A stretch of 12,556 nucleotides of DNA from JBBSIG01 sp038232215 (GTDB lineage Bacteria; Actinomycetota; Thermoleophilia; Gaiellales; Gaiellaceae). A model generated the notes under the pieces. The model was given only the letters and a program-made list of their open reading frames with translations. It ran no database searches and was not told the origin of the DNA. The stretch spans positions 1 through 12,556 of the forward strand of contig JBBSIG010000062.1 of NCBI GenBank assembly GCA_038232215.1. Reading direction: 5' to 3'. The stretch's first letter is position 1. Every line of letters begins with the position of its first letter. Position numbers and translations under genes: made by a program. Shown here piece by piece: positions 7,079 through 11,607 of this stretch.

Positions 7079-7515
7079 GGCTCGTCCAGGCACTTCAGGA
7101 GGACCTCCTCAGGTTGGCCGCCGTCGGCAACGAGCAGGCGGTCGCGGCCGCCGAGCGCCTGAGCGTCGCGCTCGACTCGACTCTCCGGCTCCGCGTGCTC
7201 GACGTGCTGAGCGAGGCCGCGCTCGAGCTGTCGTCCCAGCTTGCCGGCCACGTCGAGGTGAGGCTGGTGGCGGGCGATCCAGAGCTCGTGTTCGTGCCCG
7301 ACGAGCCGGCCGCGGCGTCGTCCCCGGGGGACGATGCCCTGACCGCACGCATCACGTTGCGCCTGCCCGAGGGACTCAAGGCCACGGTCGAGCTGATGGC
7401 CGCCCGGGACGGACTGTCCGCCAATACCTGGCTCGTCCAGGCGATCGCCCGAGCCGTCGAGGGCCGACCCCGCGGCCGGCGTCAGAACCGGCTCACGGGC
7501 TTCGCCGAGAGCTGA
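7066..7515 (+). CDS. Ribbon-helix-helix (HicB-antitoxin-like) protein
   Basis: 149-aa protein with a C-terminal ribbon-helix-helix domain (about 109-145): ARITLRLPEGLKATVELMA supplies the DNA-reading strand and first helix, and GLSANTWLVQAIARAV the second helix, as in HicB/Arc/MetJ-type regulators. The N-terminal about 65 residues (LVQALQEDLLRLA onward) look helical and end in ELSSQLAGHVEVRLVAGDPEL; I do not recognise that part. Such proteins are often labelled HicB family antitoxin, but no HicA toxin (small double-stranded-RNA-binding fold) is present here. The partners are instead a 66-aa orphan and a DUF4097 protein, each with a strong ribosome site of its own. It most likely acts as the transcription regulator of this cassette, possibly by binding the TGAC repeats at its own promoter. 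Confidence 0.75.
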   Translation: MQVSRLVQALQEDLLRLAAVGNEQAVAAAERLSVALDSTLRLRVLDVLSEAALELSSQLAGHVEVRLVAGDPELVFVPDEPAAASSPGDDALTARITLRLPEGLKATVELMAARDGLSANTWLVQAIARAVEGRPRGRRQNRLTGFAES

Positions 7516-7526
7516 AAGGAGACCTA

Positions 7527-7727
7527 ATGGGGATCCACCGCATTCTCTTCGGTCACCCGGGGCGGTCCGGGGTCGATCCCGACGCTTCGCCCCCGCGCCA
7601 CCCGGCCGGCCGGCCGCGGTCCGTCGAAGACGTTCCGCTCAGGGGCCAGAACCTCCCGCGCCGCCCCGGCGCCGGCGGGCCGACCGACGCCTGGATCGAC
7701 GAGGCGATCACCTACTTCCTGATCTGA
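7527..7727 (+). CDS. Small Pro/Arg/Gly-rich protein of unknown function
   Basis: 66-aa protein I do not recognise. The case for it being real is its context: AAAGGAG at 7515-7521 sits 5 nt before ATG 7527, one of the strongest ribosome sites in the window, the gene fills the space between two cassette genes exactly (11 nt after the RHH stop, 10 nt before the DUF4097 start), and third codon positions are GC-rich. The N terminus GIHRILFGHPG and C terminus TDAWIDEAITYFLI look ordered, while the middle (about 12-50) is rich in Pro, Arg and Gly and is probably disordered. There is no signal peptide, Cys cluster or membrane span. The hydrophobic C-terminal end could be a short docking peptide for one of the neighbours; this is a guess. 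Confidence 0.65.
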   Translation: MGIHRILFGHPGRSGVDPDASPPRHPAGRPRSVEDVPLRGQNLPRRPGAGGPTDAWIDEAITYFLI

Positions 7728-7737
7728 GGAGCACGCC

Positions 7738-8565
7738 ATGCAGACGTTCAAGACGCCAGGGCCGGTGGCACTCGATCTGCGGGTGGCAGCCGGCGCGATC
7801 GAGATCGAGGCGGCCGACGTCGTCGAGACGACCGTCCGGCTGGAGCCGCTGGGCGGCGAGGCGAGCGCCGAGGCCGTCGCGGCGGCCGAGATCGACCACA
7901 GTGGCGGGCGGCTGCTCGTCGACGTGCCCGATCGGCGCGGATTCGGCTCCTTCATCGGCCGGGGCCCGCAGGTGCGGCTCAGGGTGCGCGTGCCGGAGGG
8001 CTCGAGCGTCGAGGTGCGGACGCGCTCGGCCGACGTCGAGGCGAGAGGTAGCTTCGGCGCGCTGGACGCGAAGACGGCCTCCGGCGATCTCGCCGCTGGC
8101 GCCGTCTCGAGCGCGACCGTCTCGAGCGTGAGCGGCGACGTACGCTTGGACTCGGTCGCCGGTGAGACGGAGGTGCACACCGCCTCCGGAGACCTCCACG
8201 TCGGCCGCTCCGGTGGCCCCCTGCGCGCGAACCTCGTCTCCGGCGACCTCGCGGTCGTCGAGGCGGGGTCGTCGGTGAGCGTGCGGACGGTGTCGGGCGA
8301 CCAGCGCATCGACGTCGTCCGGGAGGGGGAGGTGAGCCTCAACTCGGTCTCCGGCGACATCCGCGTCGGCATCCGTCGGGGCTCCCGGCTCTGGGTCGAC
8401 GCCAACTCCGTCAGCGGGACGATGCGGTCGGAGCTCGAGCTGTCGGACAGCCCTCCGCCCGGCGACGGCCCCCTGGTCGAGCTGCGCGCGAAGACGGTCA
8501 GCGGCGACGTTCACGTGACTCGCGCTGCCGTGGCTACGGGCTCGGCCTCCGTGCCGGCTCGTTAG
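7738..8565 (+). CDS. DUF4097 family beta-solenoid repeat protein
   Basis: 275-aa protein of the DUF4097 (putative adhesin/YvlB-like) family. Seen: eight turns marked by the family tag SGD or a variant (TASGDL, SVSGDV, TASGDL, LVSGDL, TVSGDQ, SVSGDI, SVSGTM, TVSGDV) spaced through about residues 110-265, predicting a right-handed stack of short beta strands. The N-terminal 100 residues are also beta-rich (VALDLRVAAGAIEIEA). It has no signal peptide, membrane span or C-terminal anchor, so despite the adhesin label it should be cytoplasmic unless exported by another route. GAGGAG at 7726-7731 lies 6 nt before ATG 7738. Members of this family often lie beside regulators, and here the RHH protein and the 66-aa orphan form one transcription unit with it. 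Function unknown; a scaffold or stress-sensing role is only inferred. Confidence 0.85.
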   Translation: MQTFKTPGPVALDLRVAAGAIEIEAADVVETTVRLEPLGGEASAEAVAAAEIDHSGGRLLVDVPDRRGFGSFIGRGPQVRLRVRVPEGSSVEVRTRSADVEARGSFGALDAKTASGDLAAGAVSSATVSSVSGDVRLDSVAGETEVHTASGDLHVGRSGGPLRANLVSGDLAVVEAGSSVSVRTVSGDQRIDVVREGEVSLNSVSGDIRVGIRRGSRLWVDANSVSGTMRSELELSDSPPPGDGPLVELRAKTVSGDVHVTRAAVATGSASVPAR

Positions 8566-8568
8566 CAT
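8563..8568 (+). promoter_or_regulatory. Possible leaderless -10 box of the epimerase gene
   Basis: TAGCAT overlaps the DUF4097 stop codon and lies 6 nt before GTG 8575. The only purine-rich stretch (AGGG at 8571-8574) touches the start codon, too close to serve as a ribosome site, so a leaderless start is plausible. No good -35 box is seen. Confidence 0.35.
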
Positions 8569-8574
8569 CGAGGG

Positions 8575-8979
8575 GTGGAGACGCGCGGAATTCACCATCT
8601 CGGCCTGGCGGTCGAGGATCTCGACGAGGCGGTCGCGACCTACGAGACGCGCTTCGGCGCGGCGGTCGAGCACAGGGAGGCGGTTCCGGACCAGGGCGTG
8701 GAGGCCGCGGCTCTGCTGCTCGGGCCGAGCCGCGTCGAGCTCCTCGCCTCGCTCGGCCCCGACACGCCGGTGGGCCGGTTCCTCGCGAGCCGGGGGCCGG
8801 GGATGCACCACGTCGCGTACGAGGTCGACGATCTCGTGACGGCACTCCGGGAGCTCGCCGACCGCGGCGCGGCGCTGATCGACTCCGAGCCACGCGAGGG
8901 TCTGTTCGGGCTCCAGGTCGCCTTCGTCCATCCCGACTCGGCGCACGGGGTACTGTCGGAGGTGGTTGCCCGTGGCTAG
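8575..8979 (+). CDS. mce: Methylmalonyl-CoA epimerase-like VOC protein
   Basis: Two-module vicinal-oxygen-chelate protein predicted to interconvert (R)- and (S)-methylmalonyl-CoA, linking propionyl-CoA carboxylase to methylmalonyl-CoA mutase. Seen: IHHLGLAVEDL with metal ligand H8; VELLASLGPDTPVGRFL with E55; GMHHVAYEVDDL with H79; and HPDSAHGVLSEVV with E129. These match the His-Gln/Glu-His-Glu divalent metal set of the family. GMHHVAYEV and the HP...HGVL.E ending are characteristic of epimerases, and 134 aa is normal length. The start is GTG 8575, only 9 nt after the DUF4097 stop. No mutase or carboxylase gene is in the window, so the substrate rests on motif resemblance; another VOC isomerase is possible. 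The following small gene overlaps its 3' end. Confidence 0.82.
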   Translation: METRGIHHLGLAVEDLDEAVATYETRFGAAVEHREAVPDQGVEAAALLLGPSRVELLASLGPDTPVGRFLASRGPGMHHVAYEVDDLVTALRELADRGAALIDSEPREGLFGLQVAFVHPDSAHGVLSEVVARG

Positions 8980-9199
8980 CGAGCGCGTGAGGATCGAGAT
9001 CGCCTTCGACGGCGGTCAGATCGTGGGGGCCTTCGTGGCAGTCGCGACCGCGGACGAGCTCGACCGGGCGCTCGCGGCGGGAGGCGACGGAGCGTTCGCC
9101 GTCGAGGCGGAGGACGGCCGCTACACGGTCGCCCTGCGCCGCGTCGTCTACGTGAGGCGCTTCGCGCGCGAGAGCCGCGTCGGCTTCGGAAGCACCTGA
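8972..9199 (+). CDS. Small conserved-looking protein of unknown function
   Basis: 75-aa protein with alternating beta-strand pattern: RVRIEIAFDGGQIVGAFV, a helix TADELDRALAAG, then GAFAVEAEDGRYTVALRRVVYVRRF and ESRVGFG. This looks like a small beta-barrel or PilZ-like fold, but I cannot assign a family. GTG 8972 is chosen because GGAGGT at 8958-8963 lies 8 nt upstream; TTG 8966 would be too near that site. It overlaps the epimerase stop by 8 bp, so translation is probably coupled and the two share one mRNA. No Cys, catalytic motif, signal peptide or membrane span is visible. Well-formed codon use and ribosome site argue that it is real. Confidence 0.65.
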   Translation: MASERVRIEIAFDGGQIVGAFVAVATADELDRALAAGGDGAFAVEAEDGRYTVALRRVVYVRRFARESRVGFGST

Positions 9200-9204
9200 A
9201 CGCG

Positions 9205-9239
9205 CCGAGCCTGGTCTGCCCGCAGCGGGCGGGCCTCGG
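9205..9239 (+). other. GC-rich hairpin between the small gene and the YchF-like gene
   Basis: CCGAG (9205-9209) pairs with CTCGG (9235-9239), and inside it GCCC (9218-9221) pairs with GGGC (9227-9230), extended by flanking wobble pairs. No T-run follows. It may end part of the epimerase transcript or stall the polymerase ahead of the GTPase gene. In so GC-rich a region chance pairing cannot be excluded. Confidence 0.35.
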
Positions 9240-9264
9240 TCGCTGAGCGAGGAGAGCGGAGGGA

Positions 9265-10203
9265 GTGGCGCTCGAGATCGGCATCGTCGGGCTTCCGAAC
9301 GCGGGGAAGACCACGCTCTTCAACGCCCTGACCCGCGCGGGCGCCGAGATCACGGCCTATGCGAGCGTCTCTGGCAAGTCGAACGTCGGCATGGCGCCGA
9401 TCGCCGACGAGCGGCTCGAGCGCGTCGCGGCCGTCGTGCGCGCGCGGAAGGTGACGCCGGCGGCGGTGCGCGTGGTCGACGTCCCGGGCACGGGAGCGGC
9501 GCTCCTCGGCGGGTTGCGTCAGGTGGACGCGTTGCTCGCCGTGCTCGACGGCTACTCCCCCGCCGCACGGCCGGCGGACGACCTCGAGACCCTGAGGCTG
9601 GAGCTGCTCGTCGCCGACCGGGACCACGTCGAGCGACGGCTCGAGCGTGTCGCCAAGCAGGCGAAGTCAGGGGAGGCTGCCCTGACGAGGGAGGTCGCCG
9701 AGCTCGAGCGCATCCTCGAGCACCTCGACGCAGGGGGCACGCTCGACGCCTATCCCGGCGACCTGCCTCCGGAGCTCGAGCCGCTGACCACGAAGCCGCT
9801 GTTGAGCGTCGAGAACGGCCCCGGCGGGATCGACGGCAAGCTCGAGGCCGAGCTCGCCGAGCTCGATGAGGAGGAGGCCGACGCGTTTCGCGAGGGCCCG
9901 TCGGCGCTCGGCGAGATAGTGGAGCGGCTCCGGGAGGCCCTCGACCTGATCAGCTTCTTCACCGCGGGCGAGAAGGAGACTCGCGCGTGGACGCTCCGGC
10001 GCGGGCAGTCGGCGCTCGAGGCGGGCGGGACGATCCATTCCGACATCGCGCGTGGGTTCATCCGCTGCGAGGTCATCCGCTGGAACGACCTCGTCGAGTG
10101 CGGATCGCACGCCGAGGCCGCCAGACGAGGTCTGCAGCGGCTCGAGGGCAAGGCGTACCAGGTCGAGGACGGCGACGTACTGAACATCCGCTTCAACGTG
10201 TGA
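9265..10203 (+). CDS. Divergent YchF/Ola1-type P-loop NTPase with TGS domain
   Basis: TRAFAC-class NTPase of the Obg/YchF branch. Seen: G1 GLPNAGKTT at 9-17; G3 DVPG at 72-75; a charged helical middle (about 95-170) typical of the YchF coiled-coil insert; and a very well kept C-terminal TGS block from LISFFTAGEKETRAWTLRRG (about 228) through IHSDIARGFIRCEV to LEGKAYQVEDGDVLNIRFNV. The C-terminal part is clearly YchF-like. The G domain is odd: G1 reads NAGKTT instead of NVGKST, the long region after G3 is cut down, and the G4 NxxE motif is reduced to N184 followed by Gly-Pro-Gly, losing the acidic base-specificity residue. At 312 aa it is about 50 residues short of ordinary YchF (about 363). 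It is probably a paralogue or lineage-specific form acting on ribosomes or stress response. Start GTG 9265; AGGAG at 9250-9254. Confidence 0.82.
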   Translation: MALEIGIVGLPNAGKTTLFNALTRAGAEITAYASVSGKSNVGMAPIADERLERVAAVVRARKVTPAAVRVVDVPGTGAALLGGLRQVDALLAVLDGYSPAARPADDLETLRLELLVADRDHVERRLERVAKQAKSGEAALTREVAELERILEHLDAGGTLDAYPGDLPPELEPLTTKPLLSVENGPGGIDGKLEAELAELDEEEADAFREGPSALGEIVERLREALDLISFFTAGEKETRAWTLRRGQSALEAGGTIHSDIARGFIRCEVIRWNDLVECGSHAEAARRGLQRLEGKAYQVEDGDVLNIRFNV

Positions 10204-10210
10204 GAGGTGT

Positions 10211-10243
10211 GGGGCGGCGGCTGCGCAGGGCGCCCGCCGCCCC
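10211..10243. terminator. Strong hairpin between convergent genes
   Basis: GGGGCGGCGG (10211-10220) and CCGCCGCCCC (10234-10243) form a perfect 10-bp GC stem with a 13-nt loop. It starts 7 nt after the YchF-like stop and lies 9 nt past the stop of the minus-strand micro-gene, so it is placed to act on both transcripts. No T-tract is present on either side, as is usual for actinobacterial terminators. Confidence 0.6.
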
Positions 10244-10252
10244 CGGGCTCCC

Positions 10253-10300
10253 TCAGCAGCAGTCGCAGCCGCAGCCGCACTGGTCGCAGCAACTCCGCAT
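10253..10300 (-). CDS. Cys-rich micropeptide (15 aa), metallothionein-like candidate
   Basis: Minus-strand ORF encoding MRSCCDQCGCGCDCC, with seven cysteines in 15 residues (4, 5, 8, 10, 12, 14, 15). Seen: a near-perfect Shine-Dalgarno AGGAGGTGA (plus positions 10306-10314), with AGGAGG 8 nt from the ATG at 10300-10298; a consensus promoter upstream (TTGACA, 17 bp, TACCGT); an 18-bp palindrome in the predicted 5' UTR; and a strong hairpin just after the TGA stop. No other minus-strand gene follows that this ribosome site could serve. Known: dense CxC/CC arrays bind soft metals and arsenite. Inferred: an ArsR-controlled metal(loid)-binding peptide, or a Cys-sensing leader. An in-frame ATG at 10318 would give 21 aa but lacks a ribosome site. 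Too short for normal gene finders; I do not recognise a described family. The GC-trinucleotide repetition is a caution. Confidence 0.6.
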   Translation of the reverse strand: MRSCCDQCGCGCDCC

Positions 10301-10305
10301 CGCGC

Positions 10306-10314
10306 TCACCTCCT
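10306..10314 (-). promoter_or_regulatory. Shine-Dalgarno of the Cys-rich micro-gene
   Basis: On the minus strand this reads AGGAGGTGA, fully complementary to the 3' end of 16S rRNA, with 5 nt between its last base and the ATG. It decides the start at 10300 over the upstream ATG at 10318 and is the best ribosome site in the window. Confidence 0.7.
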
Positions 10315-10315
10315 G

Positions 10316-10333
10316 CATCGATCGGTATCGATG
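10316..10333. promoter_or_regulatory. 18-bp palindrome, candidate ArsR operator
   Basis: CATCGATCGGTATCGATG has perfect 7-bp arms (CATCGAT/ATCGATG) around a 4-bp centre. It lies between the divergent arsR and Cys-peptide genes, downstream of the predicted minus-strand transcription start and one base from the Shine-Dalgarno. ArsR/SmtB repressors bind imperfect palindromes of this kind. In RNA it could also fold as a hairpin beside the ribosome site. Confidence 0.55.
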
Positions 10334-10345
10334 TACGAGTGTCCG

Positions 10346-10374
10346 ACGGTATGCGATACATTGGCCGATGTCAA
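10346..10374 (-). promoter_or_regulatory. Consensus promoter for the Cys-rich micro-gene
   Basis: On the minus strand TTGACA (10374-10369) and TACCGT (10351-10346) are separated by exactly 17 bp, an ideal sigma-70-type pair. Transcription should start near 10339, giving a leader of about 40 nt. The -35 box overlaps the arsR start codons, so the two promoters occupy the same DNA and would interfere or be repressed together. Confidence 0.6.
10357..10362 (+). promoter_or_regulatory. Possible leaderless -10 box of arsR
   Basis: TACATT ends 5 nt before ATG 10368 and fits TANNNT. There is no ribosome site upstream of that ATG. No good -35 box was found. The box lies within the spacer of the opposing micro-gene promoter. 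Confidence 0.4.
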
Positions 10375-10712
10375 TGAACAGCACCCTCACCGTCCTGCCG
10401 GCGCTCTGCTGCGGGCCCGAGACGCCGCCTCTCTCGGAGCCAGCTCGGCACGAGCTGGCGGCGCGCTTCAAGGCGCTCGCCGATCCCACGCGCGTCGCGA
10501 TCGTGAACCGGCTCGCGGCCGTGGACGAGGCCTGCGTCTGCGACCTGACCGCCGCTTTCGAGCTCGCGCAGCCGACGATCTCCCACCACCTCCGGATCCT
10601 CAGGGAGGTGGGACTCGTGACCGCCAACCGAAGGGGCACCTGGGCGTACTACCGGCTCGTGCCCGAGGCCGTCGGTGCCCTGCGCGGAGCGCTCGGCGGA
10701 GCGCCCGCCTGA
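10368..10712 (+). CDS. arsR: ArsR-family metal(loid)-responsive repressor
   Basis: Winged-helix ArsR/SmtB repressor, 114 aa. Seen: ALADPTRVAIVNRLA (helix region about 36-50), EACVCDLTAAF at 54-64, the recognition helix QPTISHHLRILREVGLV, and the wing NRRGTWAYYRL. C56 and C58 in CVCDL match the metal(loid) site of classical ArsR (ELCVCDL). An extra Cys-Cys pair, C14-C15, sits in the N-terminal arm; in Corynebacterium ArsR an adjacent N-terminal Cys pair joins one Cys of the DNA-binding region to hold As(III), so the same three-Cys site across subunits is likely here. Start ATG 10368 is used; ATG 10374 is equally possible and drops two residues. No arsenate reductase, ArsB/Acr3 pump or ArsM is in the window; the adjacent divergent gene is the Cys-rich micropeptide, making it the obvious target. 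The inducer could also be Sb(III) or another soft metal. Confidence 0.85.
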   Translation: MSMNSTLTVLPALCCGPETPPLSEPARHELAARFKALADPTRVAIVNRLAAVDEACVCDLTAAFELAQPTISHHLRILREVGLVTANRRGTWAYYRLVPEAVGALRGALGGAPA

Positions 10713-10728
10713 GCTGCCGTCCGTCGCG

Positions 10729-11565
10729 TCAGTCGTCGGTGACGGGCCGCGTGGCGGCCACCGCGTCGAGCTGGTTCGCGTGGTAGAGCACCGCCGCCTC
10801 GGCCGTCCGCGCCGCGCGCGGGTCGTGATGAGCTGCGACGGCGTGCAGCAGCTCGGCTCGTAGCGGTCCCTCGAGCGGCGCCGCTCGAGCCTCGATCAGG
10901 CGCAGACCCAGGTGGACGTGCCCCAGCAGGCGCCCTTCCTCCGTGGGCCGGAACGTGGGGCCGCGACCGAGCTCGAGCGTTCTCCCGACGTCGTGGAGGA
11001 GCGCCGCCGCGACGAGGAGGTCCGCCCGTAGTCGCCCGTGGAGCTGCGCCGTCTCGCGGCAGATCGTCGCGACACCCACGCTGTGCTCGAGCAACCCGCC
11101 CGCGTATCCGTGATGGCCGCCCGGGGCTGCGGGGAGCCGGCGCAGCTGCTCACGGATCTCGCCGTCGTCGAGAAAGCGTCGCACCGTGGCCCGTAGACCG
11201 GCGTGCGCGAGCTCGCCGCCGAGGAACTCGAGGAAGCCGTCGAGGGCGTCGACGTCGCGACGGAGGGCCGGGGTGAGCAGTGCCGGATCGGCCTCGGGCG
11301 CCGGCTCGAGCGAGCGCACGTCGAGCTGCAGCCGGTCGCGAAAACGCTCGACGCGACCGAGCACGCGCACGGCGTCGCCCTCGGCGAACCGCGAGTCCAG
11401 CAGCTCGACGTCGCGCCACACGCGCGCGTCGATTCGACCGCTGCGGTCGACGAGCTCGAGCGAGAGGTACGCGGCGCCGCCCTTCGTCCTCAGGCGCTCC
11501 TTGCGCGCGACCGCGTAGACGCCCTCCACGACCCGATCCTCGGTGAGCTGAACGACCGCGGTCAC
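10729..11565 (-). CDS. YhaM-type 3'-5' exoribonuclease (OB-fold + HD domain)
   Basis: 278-aa protein with the YhaM/Cbf1 domain order. Seen: an N-terminal OB-fold (about 10-86; KGGAAYLSLELVDRSGRIDARVW and GDAVRVLGRVERFRDRLQLDV) expected to bind nucleic acid, then the HD metal-hydrolase domain: HHGYAGGLLEHSVGVA with H161, LLHDVGRTLEL with the H191-D192 pair, GHVHLG with H216, HAVAAHHD with H246, and a late YHANQLDA with D267. HHxYxGGLLEHS is the hallmark of YhaM rather than of nucleotide-cleaving HD proteins. Bacillus YhaM is about 314 aa, so this is a slightly shorter form. Start GTG 11565 has no Shine-Dalgarno but has a TAGACT -10 box 6 nt upstream, suggesting a leaderless mRNA. It converges on arsR (16-bp gap) and diverges from the DUF1015 gene. 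Confidence 0.82.
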   Translation of the reverse strand: MTAVVQLTEDRVVEGVYAVARKERLRTKGGAAYLSLELVDRSGRIDARVWRDVELLDSRFAEGDAVRVLGRVERFRDRLQLDVRSLEPAPEADPALLTPALRRDVDALDGFLEFLGGELAHAGLRATVRRFLDDGEIREQLRRLPAAPGGHHGYAGGLLEHSVGVATICRETAQLHGRLRADLLVAAALLHDVGRTLELGRGPTFRPTEEGRLLGHVHLGLRLIEARAAPLEGPLRAELLHAVAAHHDPRAARTAEAAVLYHANQLDAVAATRPVTDD

Positions 11566-11607
11566 GCCGAGAGTCTAGGTCCAGAGACGGATGGTACGCT
11601 CGCCGCC
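11566..11607. promoter_or_regulatory. Divergent promoter region, both sides leaderless-type
   Basis: Only 42 bp separate the two GTG starts. On the minus strand TAGACT (11577-11572) lies 6 nt before GTG 11565. On the plus strand TACGCT (11595-11600) lies 7 nt before GTG 11608. Neither gene has a ribosome site. The two -10 boxes are 17 bp apart back to back, so each polymerase would cover the other start. Confidence 0.5.

Noticed and set aside
7066..7727. Classical HicBA toxin-antitoxin pair
   Set aside because: The 66-aa neighbour has no HicA features (no GSHHxF-like motif or double-stranded-RNA-binding pattern), so a toxin call is not supported.
7738..8565. Surface adhesin call for the DUF4097 protein
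   Set aside because: There is no signal peptide, transmembrane segment or sorting signal; the adhesin label of the family is only nominal.
10255..10290. CAG/GCN trinucleotide-like repeat as a simple-sequence tract
   Set aside because: The repetition is imperfect and is fully explained by the run of Cys, Gly and Asp codons on the minus strand, although it remains a caution for the micropeptide call.
10301..10639. Upstream part of the 128-codon minus ORF ending in the Cys-rich peptide
   Set aside because: It is antisense to arsR and lies upstream of the promoter and ribosome site found for the micro-gene. Only the last 15 codons are supported.
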